Assembly (NCBI GenBank): GCA_003667865.1
Contig: CP033051.1
Location: forward strand, 507,501 to 571,500
DNA from: Rossellomorea marisflavi
GTDB lineage: Bacteria > Bacillota > Bacilli > Bacillales > Bacillaceae_B
Reading direction: 5' to 3'
DNA length: 64,000 nt
In this document: positions 17,749 to 25,793 of the stretch, piece by piece
How positions within the stretch are numbered: position 1 is the stretch's first letter
Layout: each line of letters begins with the position of its first letter
The notes under the pieces: model-generated
The model's database searches: none
What the model was told of the DNA's origin: nothing
The model's input: the letters and a program-made list of their open reading frames with translations, nothing else
Made by a program: the position numbers and the translations under genes

Positions 17749-17805
17749 AAGAGAGGGACGGACCTTCGCTTCACTTGAAGCGTTAAGGTCCGTCCCTCTT
17801 TTTAT
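17749..17805 (+). terminator. Terminator built from an inverted AGGGACGGACCTT pair
   Basis: AGAGGGACGGACCTT (17752) and AAGGTCCGTCCCTCT (17785) pair, with inner arms CGCTT/AAGCG and loop CACTTG, followed by a run of five T. It starts right after the trhO stop. Confidence 0.9.
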
Positions 17806-17895
17806 AATTGTAAATTTTTGTGGCAAAAGGCAGGATAGTATCGAAACTTAGCGAATAGTTTATAGAACAAATATCGCCCCAATCCGGAGGAACAT

Positions 17896-19182
17896 ATGGT
17901 CTGTAATGAACTGCTTCATGGACTACTTATCAATCTATTGGTAATATTAATTATCCTCTTAGTATTTAACTTCTATTTAATAGAAAAACATAAAGGCTAT
18001 ACCCTTCGATTTACAAATGTAGATTTATTTACTCTATGTACTGTACTTGTCATTTTCAGTCTTCTCCTTACTAATCGAGTCAACGATCACTTTGTGTATG
18101 ACTTGCGCTTTATTCCATTTCTCATTGGAGGCATTTACGGTACAAAACATGTTTTGATTAATCTCGGTTTACTTATTATACTCCTAAGACTCCCATATGG
18201 AGGAGACGGATTTTGGTTTAGTGTCATTCTCATTGTTCTATTTACCTATTTAATTATAACGATGGCCTCTAAATTAAAAAGTAAATCTCTGAATATAAGG
18301 ATTATATTTTTTTCAATATTATCTTTTATCTATTCGTTACTAGGGTTTTTACTACCCTCACTCCAAAACAGCTTTTATGATTTAAAGACCTTCGTGGTGT
18401 ATTCACTTACCCTTACAGGCTCTACAATGATTGTTCTTTATTTATGTGAAATTATTCGAACAACCTATCGCCATCAACTTCAGGCACTAAAATGTGAAAA
18501 AATGCAATTTGCTAGTCACCTTGCTGCAAGTATTAGCCATGAGGTGAGAAATCCACTCACAACAGTGAAAGGGTTTCTTCAGCTAATTAAGGAAAACCCT
18601 TATACACACCCTAGTAATCTAGAGTACTCAAGAGTGGCACTTGAAGAGGCTGATCGTGCAACAGAGATTATTAATCAATATCTTATTTTTGCCAAACCAC
18701 ATCCTGAAAATGAAATATGCTTACACATTCAGACTGAGATTGAACGCTGTCTTCACTATTTACAACCGTTTACAAAAGAATTTGATACAAAAATTGAAGT
18801 CTCCTACCGTCATCGAAACGGAATTTTAGGGGAACCCAATAAATTTGAACAAGTGCTCTTGAATATTTGTAGAAACAGCCTTGATGCGATGGAAACAGGT
18901 GGAAGCCTCAGTATTGATACATCCGAACAGGATGATAGCATTATGATTCGAATTAAAGATAATGGCATCGGGATGACAAAGGAGCAAGTCTCTCGACTAG
19001 GTGAGCCCTATTTTACATTAAAAGGAACAAAGGGAACTGGACTTGGGATGATGACTGTTTTTCAAATAGTCTCAGGCATGAACGGAATGATTACAATAAA
19101 TAGTAAACCGAAGAGTGGAACAGAGGTTATTCTTTCATTCCCAGTACATTGTGATGAAAAAACTAAAACAGGAACTGGCTAA
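17896..19182 (+). CDS. KinB-like membrane sensor histidine kinase
   Basis: 428 residues, the same size as B. subtilis KinB. Residues 1-200 hold six membrane segments with short loops and no large outer sensor domain (5TM/6TM LYT-like). The kinase core follows: H-box SISHEVRNPLTTVKGFLQL, N-box NICRNSLDAME, G1 DNGIGM, F-box and G2 KGTKGTGLGMM. It has no receiver domain and no response-regulator gene next to it, so it is an orphan kinase, as sporulation kinases feeding Spo0F are. The site GGAGG is 5 bases from the ATG. An Sda-like small ORF lies 2.6 kb away. The role in the sporulation phosphorelay is inference. Confidence 0.85.
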   Translation: MVCNELLHGLLINLLVILIILLVFNFYLIEKHKGYTLRFTNVDLFTLCTVLVIFSLLLTNRVNDHFVYDLRFIPFLIGGIYGTKHVLINLGLLIILLRLPYGGDGFWFSVILIVLFTYLIITMASKLKSKSLNIRIIFFSILSFIYSLLGFLLPSLQNSFYDLKTFVVYSLTLTGSTMIVLYLCEIIRTTYRHQLQALKCEKMQFASHLAASISHEVRNPLTTVKGFLQLIKENPYTHPSNLEYSRVALEEADRATEIINQYLIFAKPHPENEICLHIQTEIERCLHYLQPFTKEFDTKIEVSYRHRNGILGEPNKFEQVLLNICRNSLDAMETGGSLSIDTSEQDDSIMIRIKDNGIGMTKEQVSRLGEPYFTLKGTKGTGLGMMTVFQIVSGMNGMITINSKPKSGTEVILSFPVHCDEKTKTGTG

Positions 19183-19201
19183 ACAAGCTGGTTCCTGTTT
19201 T
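19165..19201. terminator. Bidirectional terminator between kinase and tnrA
   Basis: AAAACAGGAAC and GTTCCTGTTTT form a perfect stem that overlaps the kinase stop and abuts the tnrA stop, with T or A runs on both sides. It serves both convergent genes. Confidence 0.88.
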
Positions 19202-19529
19202 ACTTTTTCTGTATCCCAAAGCGGGCGTTTAGCTGACCCTTCAACATATCCTTCCGAATATCTTCTTTTTTCAGCTTTTCTTTATCTCTTTTATTAATGT
19301 CTCTTCTTATTTCATCTGTTGATACCCCTTCCTCCCTTTGATTTGCGATCTCAACAAGTCGTTCTACATCAAAAAAGGAATATTTTCTACTTCCTTTTTC
19401 AGTTCGTTCAGGAAAAATTAAATTCCGTTCCTCATAGTATCGGATTTGTCTTTCAGAAAGCCCGGTAAGCTCTTTGACAACACCAATTGAAATGACCTTT
19501 CGATTTTTATAAGAAGAATCGCTATTCAT
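19200..19529 (-). CDS. tnrA: Nitrogen regulator TnrA
   Basis: 109 residues. MerR-type winged helix: [20 protein letters not shown], then [20 protein letters not shown], almost residue for residue the TnrA DNA-binding domain. The C-terminal tail KGQLNARFG is the TnrA segment that binds feedback-inhibited glutamine synthetase; GlnR differs here. TnrA activates and represses nitrogen genes under nitrogen limitation. AAGGAGAG lies before the ATG. Its promoter has a perfect TnrA box centred near -50, so positive autoregulation is expected as in B. subtilis. The divergent neighbours match the ykzB-ykoL position. Confidence 0.95.
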   Translation of the reverse strand: MNSDSSYKNRKVISIGVVKELTGLSERQIRYYEERNLIFPERTEKGSRKYSFFDVERLVEIANQREEGVSTDEIRRDINKRDKEKLKKEDIRKDMLKGQLNARFGIQKK

Positions 19530-19559
19530 TTCCCTCTCTCCTTGGATTCAGTTAGTACC

Positions 19560-19611
19560 ATTATATAACGAATATTCTAAAAGTTTAATTGTTATGTTAG
19601 AAAATCTAACA
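19560..19611 (-). promoter_or_regulatory. tnrA promoter with perfect TnrA box
   Basis: TGTTAGAAAATCTAACA (19595-19611) matches TGTNA-N7-TNACA exactly. On the minus strand TATAAT lies at 19560-19565, putting the box centre (19603) about 50 bases upstream of the expected start, the known position for TnrA activation. Confidence 0.88.
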
Positions 19612-19625
19612 TGAAATAAAAAGAT

Positions 19626-19677
19626 TGTGAGAAATTCTTACGAAGTAGATGCAAAGGAGCTGGAATGATTTTATAAT
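19626..19677 (+). promoter_or_regulatory. Divergent promoter with second TnrA box
   Basis: TGTGAGAAATTCTTACG (19626-19642) matches TGTNA-N7-TNACA at all but the last base. TATAAT is at 19672-19677 with no good -35 element. The box centre (19634) is again about -50, so this promoter looks TnrA-activated. Confidence 0.75.
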
Positions 19678-19705
19678 GACAAAAAACATCTAAGGAGTGA
19701 GAAGC

Positions 19706-19873
19706 ATGCCAATTCTAAGAGAGGCGGTTGAGCAGCAAAGACAGTTTTTCATTTCAATATTACTGGATGCCAATGTATTTAGCGCAAAGGATTTACAAAG
19801 TTTTACGTTAACAGAACTTGTCACGGAGTATGAAAAACTAAAGCGGAAAGCAAGGAGGAAGGAAGCACAATGA
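19706..19873 (+). CDS. Small protein, FbpA-like (ykzB position)
   Basis: 55 residues that I translated by hand. It begins MPILREAVEQQRQFFISILL and ends in a basic KLKRKARRKEAQ tail. The LREA...R..FI..L and LTLTELVTEYE pattern resembles the Fur-regulated basic protein FbpA family. AAGGAG is 8 bases before the ATG. It overlaps the next small gene by four bases (ATGA). The pair sits divergent to tnrA with its own TnrA box, the arrangement of the TnrA-controlled ykzB-ykoL operon of B. subtilis; I infer correspondence by position and control, not by checked alignment. Function unknown. Confidence 0.75.
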   Translation: MPILREAVEQQRQFFISILLDANVFSAKDLQSFTLTELVTEYEKLKRKARRKEAQ

Positions 19874-20010
19874 CAAATAAAGCTGCAGCCATTGAGCTGG
19901 CGAAGGAAATTGTTCAGCTGGATCTATTGCGTGATGAAATTTGGGAGAGTTTTTTAAGTGTTGCAGGAGATCATGCCCACGAGCTATTGAGGCAGGTTCA
20001 AAATAGTTGA
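19870..20010 (+). CDS. Small protein (ykoL position)
   Basis: 46 residues, hand-translated: starts MTNKAAAIELAKEIVQLDLL and ends with a helical segment containing ELLRQVQNS. It is mostly one or two amphipathic helices without a signal or membrane segment. AAGGAGG lies upstream inside the previous gene, and the start overlaps that gene's stop by four bases, so translation is coupled. It is the second gene of the TnrA-controlled operon. It is followed by a terminator. The biochemical role is not known. Confidence 0.72.
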   Translation: MTNKAAAIELAKEIVQLDLLRDEIWESFLSVAGDHAHELLRQVQNS

Positions 20011-20049
20011 TATTTGCCTATATAGGAAGAACTACATTATTGAGTTAAG

Positions 20050-20087
20050 AAGCATACCTTGATCCTCAACGTGATTGGTATGCTTTT
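20050..20087 (+). terminator. Terminator of the small TnrA operon
   Basis: AAGCATACC and GGTATGCTT flank an 18-base loop, followed by TTTTC. Confidence 0.8.
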
Positions 20088-20100
20088 CGGTTTGTGTATT

Positions 20101-21541
20101 ATGCCTAATTTGTGCAAAGGAGGGACTGGTCTGCAGCCGGACATTTATTCCGCTATTTATCAAAAAACCTGGTTTACGGGGGCGAAACGGACATTTATTC
20201 CGTTATCGGGGGAAAAAGTAGGGTTTTTCCTATATATCTCTTAAAATAGCGGAACAGATGTCCGCCAACTCATGTAAAACTACGTATTTTATGAAAATAG
20301 CGCACTAAATGTCCTTAACAGACTATAATGTCTAATTTGTGCAAAGGAGGGACACATTCATTCCGCTATATGGAAGAAAAGTAGAGTTTTTCCTACAAGT
20401 CTCTTAAAATAGCGGAACAAATGTCCGCCAACTCATGTAAAACTACGTAATTATGATAATAGCGCACTAAATGTCCTTAACAGACTATAATGCCTAATTT
20501 GTGCAAAGAAGGGACTTATGCGGACATTTATTCCGCTATTTCTCGAAAAACCATGGTTTGCGGGGTCGAAACGGACATTTATTCCGCTATATGGCACAAA
20601 AATATGGTTTTTCCTACAAATCTCTTAAAATAGCGGAACAAATGTCCACCAACCCATATTAATCTACGTAATTTATGAAAATAGCGCACTAAATGTCCGC
20701 CACAGACTCTATCATGTCTAATTTTGCAACTAAGGGATCTCAACGGACATTTATTCCGCTATCGGGGGAAAAAGTAGGGTTTTTCCTATATATCTCTTAA
20801 AATAGCGGAACAAATGTCCGCCAACTCATGTAAAACTACGTAATTTATGAAAATAGCGCACTAAATGTCCTCAACAGACTATAATGTCTAATTTGTGCAA
20901 CGGAGGGACTTATGCGGACATTTATTCCGTTATTTCTCAAAAAAACCTGGTTTACGGGGGCGAAACTGACATCTATTCCGCTATATGGCACAAAAATATG
21001 GTTTTTCCTACAAATCTCTTAAAATAGCGGAACAAATGTCCGCCAACTCATGTAAAACTACGTAATTTATGAAAATAGCGCACTAAATGTCCTCAACAGA
21101 CTATAATTTCTAATTTGAGCAACGGAGGGACTTATGCGGACATTTATTCCGTTATTTCTCAAAAAAACCTGGTTTACGGGGGCGAAACGGACATCTATTC
21201 CGCTATATGGCACAAAAATGTGGTTTTTCCTACAAATCTCTTAAAATAGCGGAACAAATGTCCGCCAACCCATATTAATCTACGTAATTTATGAAAATAG
21301 CGCACTAAATGTCCGCCACAGACTCTATCATGTCTAATTTTGTAACTAAGGGATCTCAGCGGACATTTATTCCGCTATTTCTCGAAAAACCATGGTTTGC
21401 GGGGTCGAAACGGACATTTATTCCGCTATATGGCACAAAAATATGGTTTTTCCTACAAATCTCTTAAAATAGCGGAACAAATGTCCGCCAACTCATATTA
21501 ATCTACGTAATTTATGAAAATAGCGCACTAAATGTCCGCCA
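20101..21541. repeat. Seven-unit tandem array, ~160-227 bp per unit
   Basis: Units begin with TAATTTGTGCAAAGGAGGGA or variants, near 20101, 20328, 20490, 20714, 20884, 21106 and 21330. Spacings are 227, 162, 224, 170, 222 and 224, so long and short units mix. Each full unit holds two forward arms CGGACATTTATTCCGCTAT, one reverse arm ATAGCGGAACAAATGTCCG and one ATAGCGCACTAAATGTCC, so each can fold into hairpins. Frames in the array are broken and not conserved between units, so it is non-coding. It fills the 1.8 kb between the TnrA operon and the Sda-like gene. Confidence 0.95.
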
Positions 21542-21674
21542 AATTAAAAACTCTCGGAAAAAATCACCTGAGCAACGCCTCGAAAAACACGACGACTCTC
21601 CTAGTTTCATCTTAAGAATGCTATACACAAATTGAGTTGATTCCACCTTACCTAAATCATAGATGATACAAAAA

Positions 21675-21706
21675 AAGAAGCTAGAATCATCCAGCTCCTT
21701 CTTCTT
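21675..21706 (-). terminator. Possible terminator of the Sda-like gene
   Basis: On the minus strand GAAGAAGGAGCTGGA and TAGCTTCTTTTTTT form a stem with a T run about 115 bases past the small gene's stop. The rest of 21542-21821 shows only the single repeat word at 21708. Confidence 0.6.
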
Positions 21707-21707
21707 T

Positions 21708-21723
21708 AGAGGTCCGTCCCTCT
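21708..21723. repeat. Single AGGGACGGACCT word, intergenic
   Basis: AGAGGTCCGTCCCTCTA. Here the flanks make the word itself self-complementary (TTAGAGG...CCTCTAA). Confidence 0.85.
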
Positions 21724-21821
21724 AATAGATTTGGTATGTCAAACGCGTTCTTAGTTTGGTTCAACATCTAGTTACGAGTAAGGGTTTGTTATATATATAA
21801 GGTTATACCATCTCTTAACGG

Positions 21822-21974
21822 TTAATAAATCTTCCGAATTTTCTTTTCCATTTCTTTCACATAAATTGCTTCCTCTACCAATTTGATAAAATCTTCAGAG
21901 GTTCCATATTTTCTTGCATCATGGAGTAACTCTTGGAGGATATCTAGTGGCAATATACACAATGAATTCATCAT
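21822..21974 (-). CDS. Sda-like small protein
   Basis: 50 residues, hand-translated from tandem ATGATG. The pattern LPLDILQELLHDARKYG followed by EDFIKLVEEAI and a charged tail resembles Sda, the 46-residue checkpoint protein that inhibits sporulation kinases (family pattern L.DELL.E...A....DFI.LIE.EI.RR). GGAGTAGGTGG lies just upstream. It is alone in the stretch between the tandem array and the HD-GYP gene. The call rests on length and pattern only; the basic end of true Sda (RR) is replaced by KEMEKKIRK, so a related helical-hairpin protein is the alternative. Confidence 0.5.
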   Translation of the reverse strand: MMNSLCILPLDILQELLHDARKYGTSEDFIKLVEEAIYVKEMEKKIRKIY

Positions 21975-22087
21975 TCACCACCTACTCCCTAAAGTTATAG
22001 TACTTTCACCACATTATAGCATTTTTTCGCATGCAAACTATCTTTTTAGGAAAAAATCATCACATTTTGTAAAAGGGTTTAAAAGAC

Positions 22088-22125
22088 AGGGACGGACCTT
22101 TGACCACTGTCAAAGGTCCGTCCCT
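22088..22125 (-). terminator. Hairpin from an inverted AGGGACGGACCTT pair, ends HD-GYP gene
   Basis: AGGGACGGACCTTTGAC, CACT, GTCAAAGGTCCGTCCCT: a perfect 17-base stem beginning at the stop codon of the HD-GYP gene. On the minus strand it is followed by GTCTTTTAAA. The word is the same as at 3212 and 17752, but the inner arms differ. Confidence 0.85.
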
Positions 22126-23228
22126 CACACTTTTGCTTTTCGTTCGATAACAGCATCACATTTTATAATCATCGTTGTTAGTTCTTGTAGTAAATCAACA
22201 TCATGAAATTCGGGAATTGTAAGCTTATTGCCGTCCTTATCCATAAATATTCTTATTTTAGGACGTTGTGGGTATTTTGGATTGTAGCCAATCACTACTC
22301 CTCGTTCCCCAGAGCTTAATGTCACCGTTACTCCTATCGGAAAAATTGCAACTGCTTTTTTAAATGCCTCTATTACTTCAATTTCGTATCGAATATAACA
22401 GTAGCCATGTAGAACTTCCATCGCTTCATGTGGCAGCATTCCTTTAACTCGTATTAAGTGATCAAACTTCTCAGCTACTGTAATAATTTTCGCAAACTGA
22501 TGAATATCCTTTCCCTTTAGACCTCTCGGATAGCCACTTCCATCAATACGTTCATGATGCTGATAGGCACAGTGAGCAATTAACAAATGTAGTTCTGTTT
22601 CTTTACGTAACATTTCAAAACCAATTTCCGTATGTGCACGCATCAGAAGTTTTTCCTCTTCATTTAGATTTTCCTTCGTTAATAGAGACTTTGGTAATTG
22701 CAGCTTCCCAATGTCATGAAATAATGCACCAAGTCCTAATATATGTAATGACTTCTCTGGAAGACCTAAGGTTTTTCCAATCGATAATGAGTATAAGGCT
22801 GTATTCAAGGAGTGCTCAAACATATTGTCATGATTAATTTGTAAGTGGGAAATTAAGTTTACGTGTTTTAGAGAGTCGCGAAGCTCTTGCATAACTAGTG
22901 CAAACGTGTCTTTGAGGTTTTTGAAGTTTTTTAATCTTGATGTGATTGCATTTGTTCCTGTTTGGCTATCTGTAATGGTAGAGAAAACGTTTGAAATCGA
23001 AGTGATCGTCTTTGTCCGCAGTTCATAGGAAATGTCTTCCTGAATGTTTACAATATCATCTGTCATTTCTGACTTAACATATAGGAAGGAAATCCTCTTC
23101 TTTAAACGATTAATATGTGCCTGTGATAAGCTTGTTCCAATGTTCAATAATACCCGTGCGTTTTCATCATAGATTGGCTTAGCCAAAACCATTCCTTCTT
23201 CACAGTGATGAATTGAGACCATCCTCAT
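22125..23228 (-). CDS. HD-GYP domain protein, probable c-di-GMP phosphodiesterase
   Basis: About 367 residues. The N-terminal ~130 residues are a helical regulatory part (starting near MVSIHHCEEGMVLAKPIYDE) seen in many Bacillus HD-GYP proteins. The HD-GYP core contains LGLGALFHDIGKLQLPKSLL, then RAHTEIGFEML, AHCAYQHHERIDGSGYPRGL, and KIITVAEKFDHL. The metal His-Asp and the GYP triad are present, so hydrolysis of cyclic di-GMP is likely, acting in the cytoplasm. The start is taken as the third codon's ATG because GAAAGGAAG lies six bases before it; the frame opens at 23234. It is a single gene ending in the repeat-word hairpin. Confidence 0.88.
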   Translation of the reverse strand: MRMVSIHHCEEGMVLAKPIYDENARVLLNIGTSLSQAHINRLKKRISFLYVKSEMTDDIVNIQEDISYELRTKTITSISNVFSTITDSQTGTNAITSRLKNFKNLKDTFALVMQELRDSLKHVNLISHLQINHDNMFEHSLNTALYSLSIGKTLGLPEKSLHILGLGALFHDIGKLQLPKSLLTKENLNEEEKLLMRAHTEIGFEMLRKETELHLLIAHCAYQHHERIDGSGYPRGLKGKDIHQFAKIITVAEKFDHLIRVKGMLPHEAMEVLHGYCYIRYEIEVIEAFKKAVAIFPIGVTVTLSSGERGVVIGYNPKYPQRPKIRIFMDKDGNKLTIPEFHDVDLLQELTTMIIKCDAVIERKAKV

Positions 23229-23419
23229 ACACATCTTCCTTTCAATAGGTCATTACGATACCGTTCTTTCCCTTTAGTTTTATTTTACTATTCTTGACTA
23301 TTAGAAAGTAGTATATTTTTCATAATAATAAATATATTCCCATTACTTTATTCCTAATCTATTTAAATAGTTTCTATGCTATGATAACGTTACCTACACA
23401 ACAAAGGAGTTTATCATCA

Positions 23420-24187
23420 ATGAAAAAGTTCACTATTCTACTTTTAATATCTGCACTTTTATCTTTATCTGCTTGTTCCTTATTTGTAGACGTTGAAGAA
23501 GTTAAAAAAGAGGCTAATCTTGCAATTGAAGAGAAAGACTTTGAAACTTTCAACACCCTTTATTTAAAACTAGAGAAGGCTGATTCTGCTGAAGCAAAAG
23601 CATATATTGAGGAGGTTATAAAAGAAAATCCTTTTGAGTCCTACACCGAAGAAATTCTTACTACTGTTAAAAGCAATGTTCCTGTATTAGAAGATTTTAT
23701 AACATCTAGATTACACGAGCTACATTATAAAAGAGAAGTCAATCTTATCTCACATGATCTAAAACGTGATGTTGGAAATGTAAAAGATCCCTTACATGAT
23801 ATTAATAGTTATATTATTCTTATTAATAATACTGAAGATATGATGAGCTTAGTAGATACTGTTGAAGGTTTCGTATCGAAAGCAAATAATGCTGTTACTA
23901 CTCTTGAAGACCTTGAGACTCCTGAGCAGTTTCAAGATATTCATGATAACTTGATTGAATCTACTAAAGAGTACCGAGATACGTTACAATCTAAATATGT
24001 GTTCTTAAAAGAAAACCAAGCTGGAATCACTTCCTCTAACTCACTTCTAACAGAAGGAAACTGGTTCGCCATGAGTAACTCTACAGATTACAGTAGTGAA
24101 ATGGATAGAATCAATGCAGAGTTACAATTCTCTGTTCAAAATCTTGAACAAAGACTGGATACAGTGTCTAGTAAAATTAAAGAATAA
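23420..24187 (+). CDS. Lipoprotein, helical, unknown function
   Basis: 255 residues. The signal peptide ends in the lipobox LSAC, so the Cys near residue 19 should be lipidated and the protein held on the outer face of the membrane. The rest is almost wholly alpha-helical, with heptad-like stretches (VEEVKKEANLAIEEKDF, INAELQFSVQNLEQRLDTV). I do not recognise the family. AAAGGAG lies 10 bases before the chosen ATG; the longer frame from 23381 lacks a site. It is monocistronic, with a terminator. Confidence 0.8.
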   Translation: MKKFTILLLISALLSLSACSLFVDVEEVKKEANLAIEEKDFETFNTLYLKLEKADSAEAKAYIEEVIKENPFESYTEEILTTVKSNVPVLEDFITSRLHELHYKREVNLISHDLKRDVGNVKDPLHDINSYIILINNTEDMMSLVDTVEGFVSKANNAVTTLEDLETPEQFQDIHDNLIESTKEYRDTLQSKYVFLKENQAGITSSNSLLTEGNWFAMSNSTDYSSEMDRINAELQFSVQNLEQRLDTVSSKIKE

Positions 24188-24200
24188 ATATACCATTTCT

Positions 24201-24226
24201 GACCTTAGTATCCTAAGGTCTTTTTT
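24201..24226 (+). terminator. Rho-independent terminator
   Basis: GACCTTAG, loop TATC, CTAAGGTC, then TTTTTT after the lipoprotein gene. Confidence 0.9.
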
Positions 24227-24401
24227 ATTATATATCCCCCCTCATATACTCTTACAATGACTAAATACCTATTAAATCTTATTACTTATAATAATCATTT
24301 CCTATTAAACACCAAAAACTACCAAAATATGATATACTATATGAGTCTTTTTACCTTCAAACCCACAAGGAGAGACAGTTAAAAGAAGGAGAAAAAACTT
24401 A

Positions 24402-25631
24402 ATGCGTAAAATCATACTAAGCTTTGTATTTTTTATTTTTTCCTTTATTGTATTTCAAGATGTCACTGAGGCAGAAACTGCGTATTCTATTCAGGTACCC
24501 TCAGATACTAGCATATTTGAAACTATCGGAAATGAGAGGGTCAAGGTTGGAACTCTACTTAGAGGAGAAACGATTGAAGTTCTTAAAGAGGATTCGTATT
24601 ACTATTATTTTCAATTTGGGAATGGTCTAGGCTATATTAGCAAAAATAGTAGTCTAGTTAAGAAGGCCGGTTCACTAGAAAGTCAAGACCTTATATTAAA
24701 ACAGACTGTTTCAAATAATGTCGTGATTACAACGCGTCGAACGGTTGTTTTTGATAGCTTGCTAAAATCAAAGAAGGCTGTAGCTATTATCAATCGAAAT
24801 ATCCGTATGCCCATTTTATCGTCTGAAGGCAGCTGGTATAAGATTAGAATTAATAATCAAGAAGGCTACATACCGAAAAGCAATACAAAGGAAGATACAG
24901 GGATTCCGGTGCTCATGTATCACCATATGTTAAAAACAAATGAAAACCGATTGTTTTTACATAATAATATGGTCATTTCCGTAGAATCATTTCAAGAACA
25001 GATGGATTATTTACATAAACAAGGATTTAGAACCATCACATTACAAGAATTAGAGAAATATATGAACCACGAGTTGAACTTAACAGGAAAAGTTGTTGCG
25101 ATTACATTTGATGACGGGATAACATCTAGTGAACGTTATGCTTATCCGATTCTTAAAAAATATCATTTTAAAGCAACTCAGTTTCTGATTGGGGATCGGA
25201 CAAGAAATCGTGATATGGGCTTTGATCCGGATTATCTGCAATATATCGGGTTTAGTTCAATGAAACGGATTAATGATGTTTTTGACTTTCAATCACATAC
25301 TTATAACCTTCATTTAAGAGATGCCAATACATTTTTACCATTTATGATTTTTTATCCATATGAATTTATAAAGGAAGATTTACTTAAAAATCAACAACGT
25401 ATTGGAGAACAACATAAAGGTGCTGCAGCGGTAAAATATCTCGCGTACCCTTTTGGTCAATATGATGAAAAAGCTCTACAGGCTGCAAAGGATACAGGCA
25501 TTACGATGGCATTTACAACCAAAACAGGGTATGTACAGCTAGGTGACTCGATGCTTGAGTTAAATAGACAAGGAGTTGGTCCTTACCATACAATTAACCA
25601 TTTCATTAAGAAGGTTGAAGGTACGTACTAA
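24402..25631 (+). CDS. Secreted polysaccharide deacetylase (NodB fold) with SH3-like domains
   Basis: 409 residues. Signal peptide 1-24 (before AETAYSI), then two SH3-like wall-binding stretches at about 26-165 (GLGYISKNSSL, EGYIPKSNT). The NodB deacetylase domain runs from about 170: IPVLMYHHM, ITFDDG (metal Asp), FQSHTYNLH (metal His pair) and LAYPFGQYD. The fold removes acetyl groups from GlcNAc or MurNAc in wall glycans or related polysaccharides outside the cell. GAAGGAG lies before the ATG. It is a single gene between two terminators, downstream of the lipoprotein. The substrate (peptidoglycan or SCWP) is not determined; deacetylated sugars do occur in SCWPs, so a link to the later clusters is possible. 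Confidence 0.9.
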   Translation: MRKIILSFVFFIFSFIVFQDVTEAETAYSIQVPSDTSIFETIGNERVKVGTLLRGETIEVLKEDSYYYYFQFGNGLGYISKNSSLVKKAGSLESQDLILKQTVSNNVVITTRRTVVFDSLLKSKKAVAIINRNIRMPILSSEGSWYKIRINNQEGYIPKSNTKEDTGIPVLMYHHMLKTNENRLFLHNNMVISVESFQEQMDYLHKQGFRTITLQELEKYMNHELNLTGKVVAITFDDGITSSERYAYPILKKYHFKATQFLIGDRTRNRDMGFDPDYLQYIGFSSMKRINDVFDFQSHTYNLHLRDANTFLPFMIFYPYEFIKEDLLKNQQRIGEQHKGAAAVKYLAYPFGQYDEKALQAAKDTGITMAFTTKTGYVQLGDSMLELNRQGVGPYHTINHFIKKVEGTY

Positions 25632-25724
25632 ACGACCCTACTAGTAATGAATCTTCTAGTTCTTCTAGAAGGTTCTTTTTATATTTATTCCTCTTCTTCC
25701 TTTACACTCCTATACGTAAAAAGA

Positions 25725-25773
25725 AAAAGGGTATCTCTAAGTCATTTATGTGACGTTTGAGATACCCTTTTAT
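25725..25773. terminator. Bidirectional terminator
   Basis: AAAAGGGTATCTC and GAGATACCCTTTT form a 13-base stem with A/T runs on both sides, serving the convergent deacetylase and SLH nucleotidase genes. A weaker stem, TTCTAG/CTAGAA at 25651-25667, precedes it. Confidence 0.88.
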
Positions 25774-25793
25774 ATTACCTTAAAGCGTTAGTA

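Noticed and set aside
20059..20244. 61-codon open frame within the tandem array
   Set aside because: It lies over a terminator and repeat units, has no ribosome site, and the frame is not kept in other units.
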